Assembly (NCBI GenBank): GCA_021604645.1
Contig: BQJJ01000015.1
Coordinates: 1-64,000 of the forward strand
Direction: 5' to 3'
From: Methyloligella sp.
Lineage (GTDB): Bacteria > Pseudomonadota > Alphaproteobacteria > Rhizobiales > HXMU1428-3
Length of the DNA: 64,000 bases
The notes under the pieces were generated by a model. That model did no database searches and was not told the origin of the DNA. It worked only from the letters and a program-made list of their open reading frames with translations. Both the position numbers and the translations under genes were made by a program. Of this stretch, positions 55,424 to 64,000 are shown one piece after another. Each line of letters starts with the position of its first letter. Position 1 is the first letter of the stretch.

Positions 55424-55510
55424 TATAGCATTTCATTAAATTCATCAAAAAGCGAAATGCTCTAAAAGACAGAACGACGTATATATCAAATATAAAATGT
55501 ATTCAACAAA

Positions 55511-55529
55511 ATATATCAATTCGATATAT
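55511..55529. promoter_or_regulatory. Palindrome, candidate PadR operator
   Basis: ATATATC-N5-GATATAT, a perfect 7-bp inverted repeat. A further ATATATC half-site lies 30 bases upstream at 55481-55487. Binding by the adjacent PadR regulator is inferred from position and symmetry only. Confidence 0.4.
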
Positions 55530-55921
55530 GGTCTAGCTGCACTTAATGGCAAGACTATGATTATGGGGCTAGTGGAGTTTAGAGCGGAGTAAGAAAACAA
55601 AATTCCAAGGAAAAATATAACTTTAAAACCTAAAATGCCTGAAATTTTATTTTGATTGAGGTTTTGTTTGATAGTTAATGTAAAAAATAAATCCACAAGA
55701 GGGAGAAATGTAGGAGGTATATTCTAATTGGGGCCTGAAATCTATAGCTATATGCTTCCCTGAGGCGATCCGAGGTAAATGCGTTTTTTATTTTCAAAAA
55801 GCCCTTTAGAATTAGCTAAAAACAAGCTATCTGATAGGGAGAAATGATCTTCATATTTCCTCAGCCCAACAGACGTTTTCTGTGAGCGAGGTCTTAAAAT
55901 AATGAACTGGTTCAAAACTCA

Positions 55922-56821
55922 ATGAAATTAAGCCACTTACAAGAGCTTGAAGCGGAAAGCATTTATATCATCCGCGAAGTTGCAGCCTCGTTTGAAAAGC
56001 CTGTTATGCTTTATTCAATCGGTAAAGATAGCGCTGTCTTGCTACATTTAGCTTTAAAAGCATTTTACCCGTCGAAACCTCCGTTCCCAATTCTTCATGT
56101 CGACACGACATGGAAATTTAAGGAAATGATCGAGTTTCGCGAAAAAATGGCCGCTGATACCGGCGTTGAGTTGCTGGTTCATATTAATGAAGACGGCGTA
56201 AAACAGGGCATTGGTCCTTTTAGCCATGGTTCTGCAATTCATACGGATGTCATGAAAACTGAAGGATTAAAACAAGCTCTGGATAAATGGGGCTTTGACG
56301 CAGCTTTTGGCGGCGCGCGGCGCGATGAAGAAAAATCAAGAGCGAAAGAAAGAGTGTTTTCTTTCCGCACCAAAACCCACCGTTGGGACCCAAAAAACCA
56401 ACGTCCAGAACTATGGCACAACTATAATAGCCGCGTTCATCCTGGTGAAAGCATCCGTGCGTTTCCTCTTTCAAATTGGACAGAACTAGACGTCTGGAAT
56501 TATATCGACGAAGAGAACATTCCTCTTGTCCCCCTATATTTTGCAAAAGAGCGCCCAATTGTGATGCGTGATGGCGTAATGGTTATGGTTGATGATGATC
56601 GTATGCCATTAGAGCCAGGCGAAACACCAGAAATGAAAAAGGTCCGGTTTCGCACACTTGGTTGCTATCCATTAACAGGCGCTGTCTCTTCTGAGGCAGA
56701 AACCGTTTCAGACATCATTGAAGAGCTCACTGTTTCCAGAGTTTCAGAACGCCAGGGCCGAGTGATTGATCATGACGAAGCTGGTTCAATGGAAAAGAAA
56801 AAACAGGAAGGTTATTTTTAA
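55922..56821 (+). CDS. cysD: Sulfate adenylyltransferase subunit 2
   Basis: The catalytic subunit of the bacterial ATP sulfurylase, making APS from sulfate and ATP. The 299 residues include the PP-loop [50 protein letters not shown] and [14 protein letters not shown]. It lies 3 bases before cysNC, so the two are one operon. The ATG at 55922 has no strong SD. Assimilatory partners (cysH, cysI) are not in the window. Confidence 0.96.
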   Translation: MKLSHLQELEAESIYIIREVAASFEKPVMLYSIGKDSAVLLHLALKAFYPSKPPFPILHVDTTWKFKEMIEFREKMAADTGVELLVHINEDGVKQGIGPFSHGSAIHTDVMKTEGLKQALDKWGFDAAFGGARRDEEKSRAKERVFSFRTKTHRWDPKNQRPELWHNYNSRVHPGESIRAFPLSNWTELDVWNYIDEENIPLVPLYFAKERPIVMRDGVMVMVDDDRMPLEPGETPEMKKVRFRTLGCYPLTGAVSSEAETVSDIIEELTVSRVSERQGRVIDHDEAGSMEKKKQEGYF

Positions 56822-56824
56822 AAA

Positions 56825-58756
56825 ATGACTGAACTGACAAAAGATAAGCAGCAAGAAAAAGAACAAGAGCAAAGCGCAGTAGAGTTTGGCCAAGCTATGA
56901 ATGATAACAATATTGGACAAAAAAGCCTATTACGGTTTTTAACATGCGGCAGCGTGGATGATGGCAAATCAACCCTCATCGGGCGCTTGCTATATGATAG
57001 CAAGCTGGTCGCGGAAGATCAGCTGCAAAGCTTACAAAAAGATAGTAAAGCCCACGGAACGCAACATGGCGAACTTGATTTGGCTCTACTTGTTGACGGC
57101 CTGCAAGCTGAACGCGAGCAAGGCATCACCATTGATGTTGCCTACAGGTATTTCTCAACTTTAAAACGCAAATTCATCGTTGCTGATACACCAGGACATG
57201 AGCAATATACCCGCAATATGGCCACAGGCGCCTCAACATGCGATATGGCTGTAATCTTAATCGACGCACGTAAAGGTGTCATTACGCAAACCAAACGCCA
57301 TAGCTGCATCGTCTCTATGCTTGGTATTAAGAATGTGATTTTGGCTGTCAATAAGATGGATCTGGTCGAGTACAGTGAAGAGCGATACAATGAAATCGTT
57401 GCAGATTACATTGAATTTGCTGAGAAATTAGAGCTGGATGAAATCCATCCGATCCCAATCTCTGCGTTAACTGGCGAGAACGTCACGACACAAAGCGCAT
57501 CTCTAGAATGGTATGAGGGCCCGACTTTACTAGGCTTCCTGGAAGAGTTTGATGTACCAGATAAACGCGCTGCTCAAGCTTTGCGCTACCCAGTGCAGTG
57601 GGTCAACCGACCAGACCTAAATTTTCGCGGTTTTTCAGGAACACTGACAAGCGGACAGGTAAAAGTTGGCGACGAGATTGTTGTTCTACCATCAGGTAAA
57701 GAATCTATAGTTGATCGTATCGTGACATATGATGGTGACTTGGATGAAGCTAACCCAGGTCAATCAGTTACGCTAACATTAAAAGATGAAATTGATATCT
57801 CAAGAGGCGATGTGATAGCTCACAAAGAAAATCGCCCCTGTATTGCTCAACAAATTGAAGCGTCGTTAATTTGGCTAAGCGAAGAGCCATTACAAATTGG
57901 TCGTGCCTATCAGCTGAAAGCAGGCCATCAAACAGTCATTGCAACTGTCTCTCGTATTGACCATAAGCTCGATGTCAACACACTAGAAGAAGTTGAAGAT
58001 AAACAATTATCAACCAATGATGTCGGCGTTTGTGAGCTAAATTTGAGCAAGCCGATTGTGTTTGATCCATACACAAACAATTTGGAAACAGGTAATTTTA
58101 TCCTGATTGATCGCTTAACCAATGCAACTATTGCAGCTGGCTTGGTTAAAGGTGCAGATAGGCGCGCTGATAACGTTCATTGGCAACATATGGCCGTTGA
58201 TAAAGACGCACGCGCCTTGGCTAAGGGGCAAAAGCCGTGTTGCTTGTGGTTTACAGGGCTCTCAGGCTCTGGCAAGTCAACAATCGCAAATGTACTAGAG
58301 AGTAAACTGCACTTGGGTGCTCATCATACCTATCTTCTTGATGGTGATAATGTCCGTCATGGTCTCAACAGAGACTTAGGCTTTTCAGATGAAGATCGCA
58401 CGGAAAACATCCGCAGAGTGGCAGAAGCAGCCAAATTAATGGTTGATGCTGGCCTAATTGTTATGGTCTCCTTCATTTCTCCCTTTAAGGCAGACCGACG
58501 GTTAGCTCGATCTTTGTTTGATGATGGTGAGTTCATTGAAATTCATGTCGACACACCTCTAGATGTGTGCGAAGCCAGAGATATCAAAGGCCTTTATGCC
58601 AAGGCAAGAGCCGGTGAAATCAAGCAATTTACAGGCATTGATTCGGCCTACGAAGAACCAGAAAATGCAGAAATCGTGTTAGCTGGTGCCGAAACACCGC
58701 CAGAAGACTTAGCTGATGAAGTTATGAACATTCTTCGACGCGAAGAAATTATCTAA
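56825..58756 (+). CDS. cysNC: Bifunctional sulfate adenylyltransferase subunit 1 / APS kinase (CysN-CysC fusion)
   Basis: The 643 residues fuse the regulatory GTPase of ATP sulfurylase with APS kinase. CysN (about 1-460) has an EF-Tu-like G domain (P-loop [25 protein letters not shown]), then two beta-barrels. CysC (about 470-643) has P-loop [23 protein letters not shown] and [19 protein letters not shown]. The product PAPS can feed reduction or sulfation. The fusion is common in Rhizobiales. Directly after cysD. No terminator that I can define follows. Confidence 0.96.
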   Translation: MTELTKDKQQEKEQEQSAVEFGQAMNDNNIGQKSLLRFLTCGSVDDGKSTLIGRLLYDSKLVAEDQLQSLQKDSKAHGTQHGELDLALLVDGLQAEREQGITIDVAYRYFSTLKRKFIVADTPGHEQYTRNMATGASTCDMAVILIDARKGVITQTKRHSCIVSMLGIKNVILAVNKMDLVEYSEERYNEIVADYIEFAEKLELDEIHPIPISALTGENVTTQSASLEWYEGPTLLGFLEEFDVPDKRAAQALRYPVQWVNRPDLNFRGFSGTLTSGQVKVGDEIVVLPSGKESIVDRIVTYDGDLDEANPGQSVTLTLKDEIDISRGDVIAHKENRPCIAQQIEASLIWLSEEPLQIGRAYQLKAGHQTVIATVSRIDHKLDVNTLEEVEDKQLSTNDVGVCELNLSKPIVFDPYTNNLETGNFILIDRLTNATIAAGLVKGADRRADNVHWQHMAVDKDARALAKGQKPCCLWFTGLSGSGKSTIANVLESKLHLGAHHTYLLDGDNVRHGLNRDLGFSDEDRTENIRRVAEAAKLMVDAGLIVMVSFISPFKADRRLARSLFDDGEFIEIHVDTPLDVCEARDIKGLYAKARAGEIKQFTGIDSAYEEPENAEIVLAGAETPPEDLADEVMNILRREEII

Positions 58757-59005
58757 AATTGAACAGCTTTCTCTCTAGTCTGAGAGGGCTGAAAGTAATA
58801 TTATCAAAGCTAACAAGTTAGAATATGATAATGAAAATTATTATAATTTAACGAGTTGGCTTTGTTTTGCTTGTGCCAAGTTTTTCTTTTGATAAACTAT
58901 TAGAGAATATAAAAACAATCGTAAAGATTTTTGAGTAAGGGTAAAAAAAGACCAACTCAGTTTATCTGTCAAATCAGTTTGTCAGAAAAGGAAAGAGAAC
59001 AGGGA

Positions 59006-60520
59006 ATGCCAGGCGACTTCGGTGATAACCACAGGCGCAAAACTGGTATGGAGGGGAGAGAATGCAAGGAGAAACAGCAAAGGTCACAAAGATCAACAGC
59101 TAAAGATGAAGACTTAAGAGCTCATTCAACAAAGAACCATAAAAAAGAGAGCTTAAAAGAATTCGCACAAGCTTCAGCTAAATCAAGACCTGTGAAAGCT
59201 AGAGAAGAAACCGATCGCCAAACAACATCTGGTAAAAATGATGGTTCATTTCGGCGACATGCTGTCTCGGAGCTAAAACAAGAAACTCCAGCTAATCAAG
59301 AGCCTTCTGCCAATAAAAAGGCCTGCAAAAATATTAAAGCAGGCCATAGTGCAAATAAATTAAAACCAAAACAGGGGAATAAAACAAAAGCTCCCGTTTA
59401 TGGTGCCTTAGATCTTGGTACAAATAATTGCCGGCTCCTATTGGCACGCCCTAACCGCCAGGGTTTTCAAATTGTTGATGCTTTCTCACGTATCATCCGC
59501 TTAGGCGAAGGAGTGAGTGAAACAAATTATCTCTCCAATGATGCCATGGCACGCACAATTGATGCATTGCAAGTTTGCTCTGCCAAACTTGCCTTCCACA
59601 AAGTTAATCGAGCCAGGTTGGTCGCAACCCAAGCGTGTCGTGCTGCTGGCAATAGCACTCATTTTCTAGAAAATGTTGCCAGTAAAACAGGGTTAAACCT
59701 AGAGATTATCTGCCAGGAAACAGAGGCTAAATTGGCTGTTTCAGGCTGTGTGCCACTTATAGATAGTAATTGTGATTATGCTTTGATTTTTGATATCGGT
59801 GGGGGCTCTTCAGAGCTGATCTGGATTGATATACAAAAAATCCGAAATGATCCTTCCATGAATTGTATAAACGCTGAAGAAGCCATCGTATCATGGATTT
59901 CACTTCCCGTTGGTGTCGTAACGCTGGCTGAAAAATTTGGCGGTAAACATGTCGACAAAGATGTGTTTGCTAAAATGGTTGCTTACGTCAAAATTCTCCT
60001 TGATGGTTTTGCAAATCATATCGACGAGACAACAGATATAAATAGCTCAAACATCCATTATTTAGGCACATCAGGTACAGTGACAACCTTAGCAGGGGTT
60101 CACTTAAGCCTGGAAAGTTACGACAGGCAAAAGATCGATGGCATCTGGATGCACACTGATGAAGTGACGAATGTATCCAACAGATTAATGAACTTAAGCT
60201 TTGAGGAACGCTCTGCCATTCCTTCAATTGGTAGAGAGCGCGCTGATCTGGTAATGGGTGGTTGTGCAATTTTGGAGGCAATGTTAGAAACATGGCCGAC
60301 GAACCAGTTACGTGTAGCTGATAGAGGTCTAAGAGAAGGCATTTTAGCTAAGTTAATGGCTGAAGACGGGTTTATAAAACCAGGTCAAACTTGGACAAGC
60401 CAACCCAAAAAGAACCACAATAAAAAGGGTGTCTACAGGGGCCACAATAAAAGTCAAACTAAAGGCAAAAATAGATATATGTCGCACCGCACAAGTAACA
60501 CTAAAAAGACACGCACTTAA
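59006..60520 (+). CDS. Ppx/GppA family exopolyphosphatase/phosphatase
   Basis: A cytosolic phosphatase acting on polyphosphate or pppGpp. The actin-like ASKHA domain runs from about 130 (YGALDLGTNNCRLLLA) with FDIGGGSSELIWID and LGTSGTVTTLAGVHL. About 130 basic, low-complexity residues precede it, and a Lys-rich tail of about 45 residues (GVYRGHNKSQTKGKNR) follows the domain. Both are unusual in length. The start is uncertain: I take the ATG 59006 with AGGAAAGAG upstream. A TTG at 58931 lengthens the disordered part. It precedes rlmE by 51 bases, the common Rhizobiales pair. Substrate not decided by sequence. Confidence 0.86.
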   Translation: MPGDFGDNHRRKTGMEGRECKEKQQRSQRSTAKDEDLRAHSTKNHKKESLKEFAQASAKSRPVKAREETDRQTTSGKNDGSFRRHAVSELKQETPANQEPSANKKACKNIKAGHSANKLKPKQGNKTKAPVYGALDLGTNNCRLLLARPNRQGFQIVDAFSRIIRLGEGVSETNYLSNDAMARTIDALQVCSAKLAFHKVNRARLVATQACRAAGNSTHFLENVASKTGLNLEIICQETEAKLAVSGCVPLIDSNCDYALIFDIGGGSSELIWIDIQKIRNDPSMNCINAEEAIVSWISLPVGVVTLAEKFGGKHVDKDVFAKMVAYVKILLDGFANHIDETTDINSSNIHYLGTSGTVTTLAGVHLSLESYDRQKIDGIWMHTDEVTNVSNRLMNLSFEERSAIPSIGRERADLVMGGCAILEAMLETWPTNQLRVADRGLREGILAKLMAEDGFIKPGQTWTSQPKKNHNKKGVYRGHNKSQTKGKNRYMSHRTSNTKKTRT

Positions 60521-60571
60521 CAACCAGCTAAGAAAATGTCCTAAAACATGAGGGCATGAAAGCTTTAAGCA

Positions 60572-61387
60572 ATGAATAAAAAGAAAACACCTTCAAGAGC
60601 CAAAAATAAAGAGTCTGGTAAACAGTCTGTGCCTTCAAAAAAACAAGAAACTAAAATCCAAAGTAGTGGCAAAAACCAGGGCGGCTCTCCAGCACAGGGC
60701 AAGAGAAACCTCAAGGTAAAAGTAAAGTCAGCAAGAGGGCGCAAACTCTCTTCGACCATGTGGCTCCAACGTCAGCTAAACGACCCTTACGTAAAACGAG
60801 CCAAAGAAGAAGGCTTTCGGGCTAGAGCTGCCTTTAAACTCACCGAAATGGATGATCAGTTCGACCTGATCAAACCAGGCATGGTAATCGTTGATCTGGG
60901 AGCAGCCCCAGGTGGGTGGAGCCAGGTCGCAGCAAGACGCGCAAAATCAGAAGAAGGCAGATCAGAAAAAGGTAAAGGCCAGGTTGTCGCCATTGATATT
61001 TCAGAGATGGAGCCAATCGCCGGTGTAGAGATCATCCATATGGACTTTATGGAAGATGAAGCGCCAGATGAATTGAAAAAAGCACTAAAAGGTAACGCAG
61101 CCGATATTGTCATGTCTGATATGGCTGCCCCATCAACAGGTCATAAACAAACGGATCATCTCCGCATCATCGGGCTGGCAGAAGCCGCACTTGAGTTTGC
61201 CATTGAAGTGTTAAAGCCAGAAGGCGCCTTTCTAGCAAAAGTCCTACAAGGTGGCACTGAGCATGAATTGCTTGCGTTAATGAAAAAACACTTTAAAAAA
61301 ACCCGCCACGTCAAACCAGATGCCAGCCGAGCTGATAGCTCGGAACTATATGTCATGGCAACCGGCTTTAAAGGAAGAAGTAGCTAA
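60572..61387 (+). CDS. rlmE: 23S rRNA (uridine-2'-O-)-methyltransferase
   Basis: Methylates U2552 (E. coli numbering) in the A-loop of 23S rRNA with SAM. The 271 residues have a Rossmann MTase core: the SAM motif VDLGAAPGGWSQVAA and the K-D-K-E tetrad seen as RARAAFKL, VMSDMAAP, FLAKVLQGG and SSELYVMATG. About 55 basic low-complexity residues precede the core, as in the upstream ppx gene. It overlaps no neighbours and ends 9 bases before a hairpin. Confidence 0.95.
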   Translation: MNKKKTPSRAKNKESGKQSVPSKKQETKIQSSGKNQGGSPAQGKRNLKVKVKSARGRKLSSTMWLQRQLNDPYVKRAKEEGFRARAAFKLTEMDDQFDLIKPGMVIVDLGAAPGGWSQVAARRAKSEEGRSEKGKGQVVAIDISEMEPIAGVEIIHMDFMEDEAPDELKKALKGNAADIVMSDMAAPSTGHKQTDHLRIIGLAEAALEFAIEVLKPEGAFLAKVLQGGTEHELLALMKKHFKKTRHVKPDASRADSSELYVMATGFKGRSS

Positions 61388-61396
61388 TTAGCTGTT

Positions 61397-61423
61397 ATTA
61401 GGGTGAGAAATACCCACCCTAAT
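61397..61423. terminator. Hairpin between convergent rlmE and 3-hydroxybutyryl-CoA dehydrogenase genes
   Basis: ATTAGGGTG pairs with CCACCCTAAT over an 8-base loop. The T-run is poor on both strands, so it is only a probable terminator. Confidence 0.45.
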
Positions 61424-61447
61424 ATTATGAAAAAGACGCACCTCTTA

Positions 61448-62338
61448 TTACAAAGAGCGATGTGTTGGCTTCGGTGGTTCAACGCTATAATCATAAAAGC
61501 CTTTGCCAGTTTTGCGACCAAACCATCCTGCTTCTACATATTTTACCAAAAGAGGGCACGGACGATATTTTGTATCACCCAAACCATCATGCAGCACATT
61601 CATAATTGATAGACATGTATCAAGACCAATAAAATCAGCCAATTGCAAAGGCCCCATCCGGTGGTTCGCGCCCAGTCGCATAGCTTCATCAATACTCTCA
61701 GTCGTACCAACACCTTCATAGATTGCATAAACAGCCTCATTTATCATGGGCAGTAACAGGCGGTTCACAATAAAGGCCGGAAAATCAGCTGAATTCACAG
61801 GAGATTTTTCAATGAGTTGAATAAAGCCTTTGGCTGTCTCGAAGGTTTCATCATTAGTCGCAATGCCGCGGATCAGCTCAACCAATTTCATCAAAGGAAC
61901 AGGGTTCATAAAATGAATGCCAATGAACTGCTCAGGCCTGTCTGTTCCAGCTCCAAGCTTGGTGATAGAAATCGAAGAGGTGTTAGAGGCAACAATTGCT
62001 TCTTGTTTCAGGCACGGGCATAGCTGGTCAAAAATTTTGGCCTTTAATTCTTCCTTTTCTGTGGCCGCTTCAATCACCATGTCAGTCTGTTCAAAAAGTT
62101 CATAATCTGTCCCCGTATCAATCAATGAAAGCGCTTGTTTCGCCTGGTCTTCAGTGATGATCTCTTTGCGCACTTGTTTCCCAAGGTTCGTCTCAATCTC
62201 TGAAAGAGCCTTATCTAATTGAGCAGAGTTAATATCAAGGAGTTGGACAGATCTGTTTGAAAGAGCGCAAACATGAGCAATTCCGGCCCCCATTTGCCCT
62301 GCCCCAATAACTCCAATTTTTTCTAAATTTAATGGCAT
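61448..62338 (-). CDS. 3-hydroxybutyryl-CoA dehydrogenase
   Basis: Oxidises 3-hydroxybutyryl-CoA (or makes it from acetoacetyl-CoA) with NAD(P). The 296 residues have an N-terminal Rossmann domain ([18 protein letters not shown]), [18 protein letters not shown], the catalytic His in [16 protein letters not shown], and a C-terminal helical dimer domain with [12 protein letters not shown] and [17 protein letters not shown] at 62338. Convergent with rlmE. Its natural direction (degradation or polyhydroxybutyrate-linked) cannot be told. Confidence 0.94.
   Translation of the reverse strand: MPLNLEKIGVIGAGQMGAGIAHVCALSNRSVQLLDINSAQLDKALSEIETNLGKQVRKEIITEDQAKQALSLIDTGTDYELFEQTDMVIEAATEKEELKAKIFDQLCPCLKQEAIVASNTSSISITKLGAGTDRPEQFIGIHFMNPVPLMKLVELIRGIATNDETFETAKGFIQLIEKSPVNSADFPAFIVNRLLLPMINEAVYAIYEGVGTTESIDEAMRLGANHRMGPLQLADFIGLDTCLSIMNVLHDGLGDTKYRPCPLLVKYVEAGWFGRKTGKGFYDYSVEPPKPTHRSL

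Positions 62339-64000
<1,662 letters not shown>

Larger units (their letters stand above)
55276..55921. other. Intergenic region between padR and cysD
   Basis: 646 bases with a tandem pair of family C repeats (55301-55423) and a perfect AT-rich palindrome at 55511-55529. The remainder holds the divergent promoters for padR and cysD. A hydrophobic minus-strand frame at 55445-55696 lies here but I do not consider it a gene. Confidence 0.55.

Noticed and set aside
55445-55696. Minus-strand frame of 83 residues, hydrophobic
   Set aside because: It lies in an AT-rich promoter region, overlaps the palindrome at 55511-55529, has no SD and no family resemblance. The hydrophobicity is what AT-rich DNA gives by chance.

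Overview
The window is a chromosomal segment of an alphaproteobacterium, most likely order Hyphomicrobiales (Rhizobiales) or close to it. The evidence is gene order and lineage-typical families. The order is aroA/cmk/rpsA beside a FYDLN-acid protein and tRNA-Ala, then ldtR-L,D-transpeptidase-glyA-nrdR-ribD-ribE-ribBX-ribH-nusB-thiL-hppA. The families include DUF1013 (TrcR), DUF1192, RcdA (DUF1465), extensin-like, a CP4-like class II EPSP synthase and a fused CysN/CysC. Base composition is AT-rich for that order. A few genes (9845-10783, 38197-38712, 42485-42985) are more AT-rich than their neighbours and look accessory.

Layout. 0.3-5.5 kb: rpsA, cmk, aroA (minus), the FYDLN-acid gene and tRNA-Ala(GGC). 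5.8-9.6 kb: TetR-YciI pair with two palindromic operators, a NIT-domain chemoreceptor, a GlsB-type membrane protein. 9.8-14.8 kb: orphan membrane protein, parC, DUF1835-wHTH operon. 14.8-20.5 kb (minus): hemB-SLC13 permease-bpt, extensin-like protein-monooxygenase. 20.5-24.4 kb: 3-hydroxyisobutyryl-CoA hydrolase, ldtR, L,D-transpeptidase. 24.7-35 kb: glyA, nrdR, riboflavin genes, nusB, thiL, hppA. 35-43.5 kb: prpE, an SDR with a degenerate active site, DUF1013, quinone oxidoreductase, DUF1192, a candidate sRNA, rcdA, a HEPN-like protein, rpmE. 44-50.2 kb: an ABC transporter/beta-propeller/cytochrome c550 module that normally accompanies a PQQ alcohol dehydrogenase, without the dehydrogenase itself. 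50.2-55.3 kb: padR-adaptor-RND efflux operon. 55.9-64 kb: cysD-cysNC, ppx-rlmE, 3-hydroxybutyryl-CoA dehydrogenase, start of guaB.

The most unusual content is not in the genes. At least 17 copies of a ~30-bp two-stem hairpin (family A) and 7-9 copies of a ~120-bp multi-hairpin element (family B) fill the intergenic spaces. Stem sequences differ between copies but pairing is kept. Every copy I found lies in the same orientation, whatever the direction of nearby genes. Family A is nested inside the loop of other A copies (two cases) and repeatedly inside the last hairpin of B, as if it inserts into hairpins. Two genes (thiL and the small gene before glyA) start a few bases after the B tail, which supplies their only Shine-Dalgarno-like sequence. 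I could not identify these families with any named element. A third repeat (family C) is a tandem pair before padR.

Functional links: several genes feed cell-envelope maintenance (ldtR/transpeptidase, extensin-like, RND efflux). Others serve flavin, thiamine and one-carbon metabolism. The chemoreceptor and PQQ-associated module suggest sensing and oxidation of alcohols or aromatics in an aerobic, probably aquatic or marine, lifestyle (inference).
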